This document shows, in pieces, positions 22,746 to 32,830 of a stretch of DNA of 64,000 bases. Under the pieces are notes generated by a model. The model was not told the DNA's origin and made no database searches. It worked only from the letters and a program-made list of their open reading frames with translations. The DNA lies in NCBI GenBank assembly GCA_030704615.1, contig CM060733.1, positions 57,722,001-57,786,000 of the forward strand, written 5' to 3'. A program made the position numbers and the translations under genes. Each line of letters begins with the position of its first letter. Within the stretch, counting starts at the first letter, position 1. Origin of the DNA: Takakia lepidozioides. Lineage: Eukaryota; Streptophyta; Takakiopsida; Takakiales; Takakiaceae.

Positions 22746-25153
22746 TTTGAAGCTTTGGCATACAGCTTCCCTTCCCGCAATTTCTGGAACACCCTTTTGA
22801 GGTGCTCCAAGTGCTCTTCTTTTGTTTTCGAGTACACCCAGATGTCGTCGATGTACACGATCACAAAGTCATCCAGCCACTCCTGGAAAAGGCTGTTCAT
22901 TAGCGTGCTAAAGGTCGCGGGTGCGTTGGTGAGGCCAAAAGGCATCACCAAGAACTCATACGAACCATATCTTGTACTCTTGCACGCGGTTTTCTCCTCA
23001 TCTCCTTCCGCCCCGCGGATTTGATGGTAGCCGGAGCGCAAATCGATCCGGCTGAAATACTTTGCTCCTGCCAACTGATCGAAGAGGTCGTTGATTCTTG
23101 GCAAAGGGTACCAGTTCTTGATAGTCACCTTATTCAGAGCCTTGTAGTCGACACACATCCGCAACGTCCCATCATTCTTGTCTGCGAATAGCACCGGGGC
23201 TCCGTAAGGTGACTTACTCGGCCGAATGTACCCCTTTGACATTAGATCCTTGAGCTGGGTCTTCAGCTCGACCAACTCTCTGTGGCTCAACCGGTAGGGC
23301 ACCTTGGTAGGCGGCTCCGATCCTGGTATCACCTCAATCTTGTGGTCAACTCCCCTTCGCGGTGGCAAGCCACTTGGTAACTCCTCCGGCATCACATCCT
23401 GGTATTTCTTCAAGATCCCTTTGATCCAATCTGGGTTCGGCTCCCTATCGCCTTCTCCCTTCACTTGTCTTACGTAAAGCAAAAACCGGGGCTCGTATGA
23501 CTCCTCCACGGCCCACTCCCTTGCTGACAGAAGGTTTATTCGCCCTCCCACGGGGTTGGGCGTTTCCGACACTCATAAAACCTTGCCACCATTCCCACAC
23601 GGTAGCATGACTACTCTCTTGCGGCCATCTATGACCGGTCCGGATTTGCTCAAAAAGGTCATCCCCAAAATGAGATCCACTCCATCGATCTTGCAAATGG
23701 TGAAGTTCTCACGTCCCTCCCAACTCCCCAATTGAAGAGGAACATCGAACGCCAACCTCGTCGCCAATTGTGGTTCTCCTTTGGCAGAACGCACCTCAAT
23801 AGAGGCCCCCACATCACTTGTCGGGAGTCCCAGCTTCCGTGCTGTTGCTGGTGTCATGAAGGAGTGCGACGCTCCTGTGTCCACCAACAACGACACATTA
23901 GTTCCGGAGATTATCCCACTCACAAACATTAACTGATTCCCTTTACGCAAGGCGTCAGTTTCCTGATACAACTCACAAGAGTAGTTGCCTACCTTGCAAG
24001 TCTTGGCGACCACCGCCTCCACCAAGCGGCTGATGGAATCTTCGGACAACTCCGTGGTTGCCCGAGTCATGTTCAATTGTCGGGGTTTCGTGCATTTCTT
24101 GGCCATGTGCCCGGGCTCCCCACAATTGAAGCATACTCCATCGAAGGTCGCTTTTTGTCCGCCACAAGGCGTCGTACCTGATTTTCCTTTCGGAGCACCG
24201 GGTGTCGTCTTGGCGTGTAAAGGCCCTCCCTTTGATTTCCACGTGCCATTGTCGCCGCGTGGCCTATCCTACTTCTTTTCCGGTCGAAAGGAGTCACCCT
24301 CCCGCTGGGTCTTCTTGTGGTTGAGTTCCGTACGGCCTTGTCTTTCGCCCCTTGGGACATCCGAGAAACATTCAGCCCTCTCAATTGCCTCGTTCAAAGT
24401 CTTAGGTGGCTTCTCCTCCAACTTCCGCCTGGCCCATGGGGCCAGTCCCGCCACAAAGTTGAAGACCATTTCTGGTTCTGCCATGTCTGCGACTTCGAGC
24501 AACAACACATTGAAAGCCTGAACATATCCCCGAATGTAATCCGTTTGCTTCAAATTCCTCATCTTGTCCCGGGCGAGCCAGGACGCATTGAGGGGCACAA
24601 ACTGTCTCTTCATAAGTTCATTGAACCCACTCCAGTTCAAGGTTTCCGGGTTTGGATCTCGGTCGTGAAGGCGTTTCTGCCACCATTGTTGAGCATAGCC
24701 CCTCAAATAGGTGGGAGCCACTTCTACCCGATCCTCGTCACTCAACTTGGCCGCCCAGAAGTACTGCTCTAGCTCCAAGAGCCAGGTGTTGAGTGCCTTC
24801 CGATTTCGGACGCCCTCGAAGGTGTCGGGTTCCTTAGGCTTCACCTTAAACTTTGCCTTAGTGGAAGTGGCTTTAGCCGCCTTCAGCACGTCTTTCAACG
24901 TCCCACCAAACTGCGCCAACAACCCTTCCCAAAAGGCTGCTGGCATGGGAGACATCTGTTGGTCTGTCGGAGCTCTCAGGGATTCCTTGGGCTCCGACTC
25001 CTCAGATTCCTCCCGTTCTTAAGCGGCCTCATTTTCAAAAGCATGCATCGCTTCCTCAAATGGCCGCTTCGGTGACACGTCGCCCCCACCAGGCTCACCA
25101 GGATCATCATCTTTTGGGCCGTTCCGCTTTCGCTTTGGCTTGCCCGACCCCAT
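22712..25153 (-). pseudogene. Chromovirus gag-protease-RT
   Basis: A single frame starts at MGSGKPKRKRNG (25153), after the PBS. It contains a gag domain (LNTWLLELEQYFWAAKLSDE, AQQWWQKRL), a CCHC zinc knuckle CFNCGEPGHMAKKC (about 24133-24092), an aspartic protease LLVDTGASHSFM (about 23905-23870), and an RT with [34 protein letters not shown] and the YIDD catalytic site. Stops at 25019-25021, 24269-24271 and 23573-23575 interrupt it. The second copy at 35.8-37.5 kb has Gln, Trp and Trp at these codons, so each stop is a recent C:G to T:A change. A frameshift near 22730 separates it from RNase H. Confidence 0.93.
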
Positions 25154-25194
25154 GATGAGGCCGATCCCAAAGACGATCGCGTACTGAACTCTAA

Positions 25195-25206
25195 GCTCTG
25201 ATACCA
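25195..25206 (-). promoter_or_regulatory. Primer binding site, tRNA-iMet
   Basis: TGGTATCAGAGC on the minus strand, two bases inside the 5' LTR. It matches the 3' end of plant initiator methionine tRNA, the usual primer for chromovirus reverse transcription. Confidence 0.9.
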
Positions 25207-25208
25207 AG

Positions 25209-25935
25209 TATCGCGCACCTCACTTTGCTAAGCTCCCCTTCAAGTCATAGTTACTCGCTTTGATGCGCGCGCCTAATTCCCAACCTGGCCGTCGGGCCAA
25301 CTCGGAGCTTCAGCTGCTCACCGGGACATAACGGTCCCCCTTTTCTCCCCCAACAGACCCTCCACCAATTTGGGCCTAGTGGAAATTCCCTTTGGTAGTT
25401 GGCAGTCCGGAATAGCTTCCCACTTCTTGGTCGTTTTCCGGCTCGCACGCTTACTCACTAGTTTTTGGTCACCAACGGGCTTGCACCGTTCTCGGGGTTA
25501 CTACTCCCTATATATACTTCTGTGACTGTCCGCGGGGGTTTCACAAACAACCATGCCATTTTATGGCGAACCACCACGAAGACCCTCGATTCCCGGTGAT
25601 GAGTCACGGTGAGTCTTGGCCCACCCACCACGGCCCCATTGGACCGTGGTGAGTCCCAAGACTCCCCCACGACTCCCACCACAAGGTGTCCGCCCCATGG
25701 TGAGTCCTATGCCACCCCCACTAAGTCCCACTAAGCTACCACCACCCCTTGTGGAGCCACCCCCACCGCAACCCGGTGTGCGGGGCTCCACCTAGTGAGC
25801 GCCTCCGCCTCCTTGAGTGCCTTGGGCACTGAAGGGTGCTTCAGCCCCCCCGTACCTATTGTTGCCACCGCCCCCACCACAGGGGCAGCCCCTCTGCGTC
25901 CCGACCCCCTGCCCTCAAGGCAAAGGGCCGCGACA
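25209..25935 (-). repeat. Chromovirus 5' LTR
   Basis: 727 bp, partner of 11175-11898. Its plus-strand left end reads TATCGCGC instead of TGTCGCGC (one transition). It is flanked on the right by GTAAA (25936-25940), matching 11170-11174. Confidence 0.92.
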
Positions 25936-26680
25936 GTAAACATCAGGAAGAATACCAAATCATGGTACTAACATGAGCCAACAACCCACATTTGCAGGAT
26001 GGACAAACTTCTTCACATCGTACATTAAGAAAAAGCCACATCTTGCGATTGCGGTTGTCCCACCATCCTGAAGAATCTTTAAGAAACTTAGCTCTGCTCC
26101 GTGTTGTAAAATCAGGGCCGAGCGGGTAGAGTTTGAAACACGGCTTGCTAAGATGATTCTGACTCTCCCAAGAATGGCGAGCTCCCAGCCGAAACCTCCT
26201 CGCACACATACCCTAGCGTTTCTAGAGTTGCTTGCTTGAGATGCAAAGGTTGCTCCAACTGCGGGCCTCCCATGCATGTTTGCCCTCCCTCCCGCTCGCT
26301 CGCTCTAAGTCCCAGCCCTCTCTCTCTCTCCCTCCCGCTTGCTCTAAGTCTGTTCACGCTACCGTGATGGGCTACTTTTTAAGTTTTTTAACCTTTTTGT
26401 AAACCCTAAAAGCCCCTTTTTGATTTTTTTTCTTTTCTTAAAGGAAACCACAGGCCCTTGAGGAGGGGGGGAAATTCACCCGCCTTCATTTATGGGCCAT
26501 AAGACCTACAGGACGATCAACGCCCAGACATACCGTCACGAACAATCCCACACACGGGATAAGGGCAGCGAGTTTGAACCCCAAACCACCAGGGCGACAC
26601 ACTGTGCACTTACTAGCCGATGTGTTTTTTTTTAAATCTTTTTGCACTTTGTTTTGTTTTGTTTTGTTTTTAATTCATTC
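25936..26680. other. CACTA I sequence right of the chromovirus
   Basis: 25936-26150 continues the segment interrupted at 11174. 26280-26345 is a C/T-rich stretch (CTCTCTCTCTC). 26400-26680 contains a TTTTGTTTTG run and no gene. Confidence 0.5.
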
Positions 26681-27093
26681 TAGTGGTGAGAGTCTCCGTT
26701 TTTTCAAAATATAAATACTCAGATATTATATATATAACCAGAAAAGCATGTGTCGACACGTGCAGTCATGTAGTGATTCATCCATGTGATGATATGGCAG
26801 AATGCATTAGAGTGAGAGTCATGAAGTCATATGTCTGTCTAGCAATATGCACACGTCATTCCAGTTTAGCCATGACCGTGACTGGTAGTCATATCTGCCA
26901 TGCCAATATTCGTGGTCAAACGTGTTTGACCTGTGTTGCGCAGAGTCCGGAGCCATGCAGTCGCATATATGCCTTCCTCAGACCTGCATTATGACTTCAA
27001 AAGCATTTTACAACTGTAAATGGCATTTCTGCCACAAATCTGTCATGACTGCGCACCCATGGGAGTCATAAAAGCCGCAATCTGTTTGTAGTG

Positions 27094-27995
27094 GTTTGCT
27101 TTTGATTCCCTTGCCAAAGGTGCACGAGATGTTGTCTTGGCATTACAAGGAGTCCATGAGACCGGTCACAAGAGTGCACAAGAAGACATTGCTCAGCAGA
27201 CCGACCCATTGCAACAAACCGAGTATGGACAGCAGACTGTGTCAGTGCAACAGACCATGCAACAGACGGACCCAGTACAACAGACCGTGCAACAGACTGA
27301 CCCAGTGTAGCAGACTCAGCCAGTGGAACAGACTGTCCAGAGTATCTTAGCAACAGTCCAGCAGGCTGGGCGCACTACAGAGGAGACTGACAACATGAAG
27401 ACTGATGACCAGACTGTACCCCAGAACGTCCAGTGTACTGCCCACGACGCTGTCTACCAGACCGTCCATGGGACTGCGACGAGGCTGTGCACCAGACCGT
27501 CCAGCGGACTGATGAGCAGACCTGACATGGCACTGTTGACCTGGCTGTGCAATAGACCGTCCTGCAGGCAGAGACTACTCCGCACATTGAGGAGACTGTA
27601 TAGCAAATGGCCTGCACACTGACCCATCAACACTTCCTATCCACCAGTCTGGTTCAGGCTCGTTTCAACAGAGTCGGTTGGAGTGGCCTTGACAGGCCTG
27701 GGTGTCTGAATTTATCCGAAGTTCTATGAGGCAATTGACAGAGCCTAGTTTTGCCCCAGAGCCATCTACACACTTTGGCGCATCGATTGAAGATATAAAC
27801 CAGTCACCGGTTAATCAATCCTCGCCAGTAGCCCATGGCCTACCATCTATTTCCATTCAATTGAGCCCGATTTTAGTTTGTTCACTGGCAAAAGTCTTAG
27901 ATGATTTTTACATGAGCAAGCGTAATTTCAGAACTCAAACCCATATCATTGACCTTATTGAAGAACCAGAGGACGTACTTACGGTAGATGTCTAG
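27094..27995 (+). pseudogene. Gln/Thr-rich pseudogene, 3' part
   Basis: The frame resumes directly after CACTA I with FDSLAKGARDVVLALQGVHE, then more than ten QQT-type repeats (QQTDPVQQTVQQTDPV). A TAG at 27308-27310 interrupts it, and the frame changes several times before 27620. A second open stretch, 27702-27995, has FAPEPSTHFGASIEDINQSP and an acidic end (IIDLIEEPEDVLTVDV). With the CACTA element and one target triplet removed, the left exon after the acceptor at about 7290 reads into it without a stop. Function unknown; the downstream Ulp1 remnant suggests a transposon-borne protein. Confidence 0.5.
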
Positions 27996-27999
27996 ATGC

Positions 28000-28600
28000 C
28001 AGGGCAGTAGACTGTCCAGACAGCAGACTGCCCAGACCAAGGCACAACAGACTGTCCAGATGCCGGGGCTGTTGCTCTTCTGCCAATGTTGACTTGGTCT
28101 TTTATGAAGATTCACGCGGACGGGCCACGTGAAAGGCTAGTGGAGAATTTGCATGGAAACTGGAGCATCCCTCGGCTGGGCAAAGACATAAAAGACTGCC
28201 ATCATATCATGGTTGCGCTTGTGGATGAGTAAGATCTCTACCTTACTGAGTCTGTTTGGTCTGGCCAATGTGCTGAGTCTTTGGAATCTTTGCAGTGTGT
28301 TGATTGCGAATGTGGTCTGAGTCCAGTGAGGCTGGTCAATATGTGCAGTTTGGTCCGTCTGCTCAGTTTGGCGAGTTTGCGCTGTCAGTCCGCTCGGCCA
28401 GTCTGCTCTGTCAGTCTGATTGGCCACTGTGCTCTGTCAGTCTGCTCGGCCAGTCTGCTTTGTCAGTCTGATCGGCCACTCTCCTCGGTCAGTCTGCTCT
28501 GCCACTCTGGACAGTCTGCTCAGTCTGGTGAGACCCGCGGGTCCGCAGAGTTTGGTCCGCCAGGTGAGTCTGCTAAGTGTACTGGATGAGTATGCTGAGT
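28000..28600. repeat. Low-complexity CAGACTG repeats, switching strand
   Basis: 28000-28060 has CAGACTG words on the plus strand. From 28250 to 28570 the complementary CAGTCTG word dominates (CAGTCTGCTCGGCCAGTCTG). The same short motif that encodes QQT/QTV upstream is therefore present in inverted orientation. Confidence 0.7.
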
Positions 28601-28609
28601 ATAGTAACC

Positions 28610-29050
28610 ATGACCATTATAAAATTGCAGGGGGCACTAGAGTTTGATTGTCATCAACCTGCGGAAAGGCGCATACACTCATATGAACTCCAAGAAGGAT
28701 TTGCATCGTTGCCCATTTGTTTTTCCATGGATACGGAAGCTACATGTAGAGTGTTTGGGCTATGAGGTCGACACACCGCAATGGGAGGAGGTTATGGCGT
28801 TTCAGTTGAACTAGCCGGAAGTCCACCAACAGCCATTCAGCTGGGAATGTGGGTTTTACGTCATGTCATTCATCCAAGGATATTACGAATGGCTTCAAAG
28901 TGGCCATACTCGTACGTCTCCTAAAAAGCCAGAGAGAGAAGTCCCTTTTACGCACTTGGTTTACTTTCAAGTTTGCACTTGGGCAACGTCTGCAGTGTGT
29001 TAAGTACATCTTGAATGGTTTGGGCACTGCTGATAAAGCACTTTCTTGAC
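28610..29050 (+). pseudogene. Ulp1-type (C48) cysteine protease remnant
   Basis: After an acceptor-like TTGCAG at 28625-28630 the frame reads H-stop-SLIVINLRKG. His codon 28635-28637 is followed by TAG where the family has Trp (HWxL). It continues with KKDLHRCPFVFPW, KLHVECLGYEVDTPQWEEV, a stop at 28812-28814, and FSWECGFYVMSFIQGYYEW with the catalytic Cys at 28848-28850. His and Cys are spaced as in Ulp1/SENP peptidases, which remove SUMO-like modifiers. Such domains are common in plant CACTA and MULE elements. The two nonsense codons make this copy inactive. Confidence 0.7.
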
Positions 29051-29214
29051 AAATAGGAGGCACACCATAGGATGCATTTGTCATATACGTATGCTTCCCA
29101 GCATTTGTAACAAAATAAAAGATGATGTTGCCTTTCGTGAATGATGAGTACAATTTCGGACGTGTTCATCGGTCTGCTTATGCGCAATTATCTCATTCGT
29201 CTATTTAACATACC

Positions 29215-29830
29215 ATAGGAGTCCAGTGCTCAGCAGACTGTCTCCAGTCAGCAGACTGCCATTCTGTCACAGACTCAGCAGACTGCCAGATACTCACCAC
29301 ATACCAGACTATATTCTGTGAGTTTGATTATGGGCAGACGGTCGACAGTCCGACAGACTGGCAGACTACATGAAGATTGTACTCTGGGTAATGGCATGTT
29401 TTGTTATAAGGTCAATTCTGGACCATGTTCAGTAGACTATCTCCATTAGACCTGACCTTCCCATTTAATACTCGACATGTACAGTTTTCCCAGGAAAGTA
29501 ACAAACGCGCACTGGTCAGTCTGTTCATCAGACTACAAGGGATGGAATTGTGAGCATAAGTTTGCCGCGTTTGTTGATGAGTGTGCTGGTCGCCTTCCGC
29601 AGTTGAGGAGTCTGCTGGGAGACGTACAGGTTGAACCCGTCCGTTGGTCCACTTAGTCTGCTCGACGGTCCGCAGGAGTCCATGAGTCCTTTTTATGGAC
29701 TGATCGGGGACCGAGTCTGTTCGTCCGTCTGCTGGGATAGGCAGTCTATTCAGCCGACCGAAGGGAGACTGCCATGAGTGGACTACTGCTGATGTGGTAT
29801 GTCCATTAATCAGTGGACATCGCATGCCAG
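29215..29830. repeat. Second block of CAGACTG-type repeats
   Basis: 29220-29360 carries plus-strand CAGCAGACTG words. 29515-29780 carries mostly their complement (CAGTCTGTTC, GTCTGCT). The minus-strand ORF here (29825-29412) is low complexity and not credible as a gene. Confidence 0.6.
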
Positions 29831-29885
29831 CACACTAAAGGACTTTTATTTCACAAGAGAGAATGATAGCATAGCAATTGCTACA

Positions 29886-30502
29886 TTATATTGTTTTTTT
29901 TGTGACGGAGAAACGATCTAAAACCTTGCGAATTTTGTCGTATATTTGTGATGCAAGTGTAGGGGCACACATCTTTTTGGTAGTCCTCCTTAAAATTCTA
30001 GGCCGCGTTTTCCACGCCTCCACAAAATCCCGTTTCCTTTTCAAGGACATGTTGTTATGGTCATTCACAAGACGGAAAGCCTTTGCTGCCGCAGGGTGCA
30101 ACATTCCCGGAGCACTTTTGGCCATAATATCAACGAGTTGACCTCTACAGATACGAAGACAGGAAAAGACATGTGCCTCCAGGTATTTGTCATCACCCAC
30201 AATCCGAAGTATATATGTGAATTCTTGCTCCGCAGATGCCTTCATATCAGCTGACCCTCGTCGTACGGAAAGTCGTCCGGAGCCTGTATGCCTGTTGCAT
30301 TTCTGGAATCCTCATCATCGGCTGTACTGCCCAACATCAAGTTCTGTAATCCTCCATGAGTGGTTCCCAACGAGGTGCCACAAGCGCGCACGATGAGGCC
30401 ATCCTGCAGGTCAGGGTGAAGTAGCTTGAGAACTCGAACTTGATGCTTACATAAGTTTCCCTTCATTGCCCACGGGCACGTGTAACAAGCCCAGGATTGT
30501 AA
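29886..30502 (-). pseudogene. SWIM zinc-finger protein, C-terminal fragment
   Basis: The minus frame entering from 30502 reads SWACYTCPWAMKGNLCKH, which matches the SWIM zinc finger (CxC...CxH) of MULE transposases and related plant proteins. One base-level difference moves the first Cys (CYTC instead of CTC type). The frame continues to 30242. A second frame (30245-29886) follows with a basic segment NNMSLKRKRDFVEAWKTRPR, so a frameshift or a lost intron separates them. The N-terminal part is missing because CACTA III begins exactly at 30503. SWIM fingers bind DNA or protein; in this setting a transposase remnant is most likely. Confidence 0.6.
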
Positions 30503-31315
30503 CACTACAACAGATGAGCGTTTTTATGACTGCACATATGACTATTTTTTCAGTCTTATATGCGTTCATGACTACATCACTCTGTAGTGAAAAAAGCCAT
30601 GTCATAGCGACTAGTATTTAGGACTGCATTTTGCAAGTCATAGCCGTGACTGCGTGCGTGGCACCTGGAGTCATGCATAAGAGAGTGATGTAGTTACAAC
30701 TCTATGACTTACATACGACTAACTATATGACTACATTGTCTGATGAGCGTTGCCTACATGGAGAGGCTTTAGAGGAACACGTGCACCATTGCGCAAGCGA
30801 CACGTCACGACACCTGTTGCACTTCAGATGTGACATGTGGCACTTAGACATAATATATGACTAGCATATATGGCAGGGTTTATGCCACGTGTCATCAAGA
30901 ATGTCTCTGAAAATAATTTAATAGTTATATTTGTAATTTTAAATTCTTAAATTTATATTTTATTTTTGAAAACAGAGGATAGTAGCTTGGAAAATTTTAT
31001 TAAATGGTATTATTGTTTAATTTAATAATTTTATATAAAAATAAAAATAGATTAAATGATTTAAATTCTTCATTACATGGTGAAATTCTGATATAAAAAC
31101 AGAATGGACCCCTCTTACATACTAGCAACCACAAGAACATTCAAAATAGACAAGTACAGGGGAATACACGCCCTATAAATTATATTACAAAAATCCAAAT
31201 GAGACCAATGTCCCAATGGACACCTTAGAGGCCACAAGGTCCAAAAATCCATGCCTGAAAAGGTCCAGTAAGCAAAAAATAAGCAAGCCCACACATGGGC
31301 TGAATTGTTGTAATA

Positions 31316-31680
31316 CTAGTTTGTTCTGGTGCTACTAGAATCAAGGACCCTGTTAACAGTGCAATACTTACGGCCGATTTGATAAGAGGGAAAAACAGGG
31401 TGAAATGTGTTGAAGAAGGTGCCTTGATTAACAGTGCCTGATTTGATCAATTGTGCCGCTGCTGCTGCGGCTTCCAGTTGACCATCTACCCATGCAGGTT
31501 TCTTGTACCTATCCTTCCACAGGGAATCATAGGTAATACGGAGCTTGAAATCCGGCCCTCTTGGATGAATCTGGACCCACACATCTATCCAGGCTCCTTC
31601 AGCTATCCATGCCCCTGCACAAATCATGCATACATCCTCGCCTTGCTGCTAGCAGCTGACAAATGACAGCCTAGAATTGC
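31316..31680 (-). pseudogene. PPR-gene 5' module in CACTA III
   Basis: The best-preserved copy of the module. It reads MICAGAWIAEGAW, then IHPRGPDFKLRITYDSLW, KKPAWVDGQLEAAAAAAQLI and KSGTVNQG, ending at AAG/GCACC where other copies have AAG/GTACC. Conservation of the frame among copies suggests it was coding when captured. Confidence 0.6.
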
Positions 31681-32004
31681 TTGAGCAAACATCCCAACCC
31701 TACTTATCACACTAGTTCCTATGCTGACTTGCGTCTGCTTCCAACAGGCATTCACCTTTTGCCTCGATTGTTCCACCATTGACTGAGGTCGGGAACGTAT
31801 TCATCCTAGAGCTTCTCCTCGAGTCTCTGTTATCTATTTTTCGATACTTTCCTGTCGACCACATAGGCAGTAACATGTCAAAATCACTCCAAAACTACCA
31901 TAGATCCACCAACGAGCTAACTTGCAGAATTCAACATTAAAATTTAAGGACGACTCTGATAGCAGGGGAAAACAAGGTGAAATATGTTGAAGAAGGTACC
32001 TTCA

Positions 32005-32830
32005 TTAGCAGCACCTTGTTTTATGAATTGTGCTGCTACCGCTGCTGTTTCCAGTTGACCATCTACCCACTTGTAGCCGCTGTGAGCTATTGAAGAAGGT
32101 GCCCCCTTCCCCCATCATTTGATCATAGGTCTCCATACCATGTCCCTGCTCTGCATACCCTGCAAGCATCGCGTTCCATGACACCACATCTCGTTCAGCC
32201 ATAGTGTTGAAAACTCCCTTCGCATCCTTAATGCACCCACATTTCGCATACATGTCCACCAGGGCAGTGTTCAGAATGACATCTGCTACAATTCCAGCTT
32301 TGATGATGTCACCATGGATCTCTTTCCCCTTTTCTAGAGGTCCCAATCTTGCACACGCATTGCAAACACAAACAAACGTGATGTGGTTGGGCTTCACCCC
32401 TTCGCGCAACATTTGCTCATAGGTCTCCAAAGCATTCCTACCACACCCATGCTTGGTAAATCCTGCCAACATTATATTCCACGTGATCAAAGATCATTGA
32501 GACATTCTGTTGAAAACTTCGTGAGCATGCATGCATGATGCTCCTGCACTTAACATACATGTTTGCTCCTGCACCCACATTTTGCATACATGTCCACCAA
32601 GGGTATTGTTCAAAATGACATTTGGTACAATTCCAGCCCTGATGATGTCGCCATGGACCTCTTTGCAAGCCCTTTTCCAGAGCTGCCATGGCTGTGTTTA
32701 TAATGACATTTGGTACAATTCCAGCTTTGATGATGTCACCATTCACCTCTTTGCCCTTTTCCAGGGCTGCCAAGCCTCCATCCCGCGCCCCTGTTGTGCA
32801 TTCACTGTGAGCATCGCACTCCACGACACC
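32005..32830 (-). pseudogene. PLS-PPR fragment C, left part
   Basis: The minus strand 32490-32005 encodes a first repeat ITWNIMLAGFTKHGCGRNAL, then [33 protein letters not shown] and ERDVVSWNAMLAGYAEQGHG, 161 codons without a stop. 32530-32830 holds rearranged partial units. It is separate from the array at 32743-34114 and ends in non-PPR sequence. Confidence 0.75.

Larger units (their letters stand above)
11175..25935 (-). mobile_element. Ty3/gypsy chromovirus, near complete, with nested CACTA II
   Basis: The LTRs are 11175-11898 (3' LTR relative to the coding strand) and 25209-25935 (5' LTR). Both are flanked outward by GTAAA (11170-11174 and 25936-25940), a 5-bp target duplication. The PBS TGGTATCAGAGC, complementary to initiator Met tRNA, is on the minus strand at 25195-25206. 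Gag, protease, RT, RNase H, integrase and chromodomain follow in that order on the minus strand in one frame, broken by nonsense codons and one frameshift. The coding region is split inside the chromodomain by CACTA II (12904-20685). Excluding that, the element is about 7.0 kb, normal for a chromovirus. 11899-12803 is its 3' untranslated region, in which I see no gene. Confidence 0.9.
7321..27093. mobile_element. CACTA transposon I (composite, with nested insertions)
   Basis: The left end reads CACTACAACAGATTGCGGCT (7321-7340). The right end, read on the minus strand from 27093, is CACTACAAACAGATTGCGGC, giving a ~25-bp terminal inverted repeat with one inserted base and few mismatches. Flanking triplets are GTC (7318-7320) and GTT (27094-27096), a 3-bp target duplication with one mismatch. 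Subterminal regions are dense in ATGACTGC/GTCAT words (7345-7640 and 26760-27070), as in CACTA elements. Joining the flanks reopens a continuous frame in the Gln/Thr-rich host gene. Without the 14.8-kb gypsy insertion the element would be about 5.0 kb. It holds PPR fragments and no transposase, so it is non-autonomous. Confidence 0.7.

Noticed and set aside
25936-26277. Recurring ORF tail TTAIARCGFFLMYDVKKFV as a Ran-binding domain
   Set aside because: Only a vague resemblance; key positions do not match and the segment is repeated as part of CACTA cargo.
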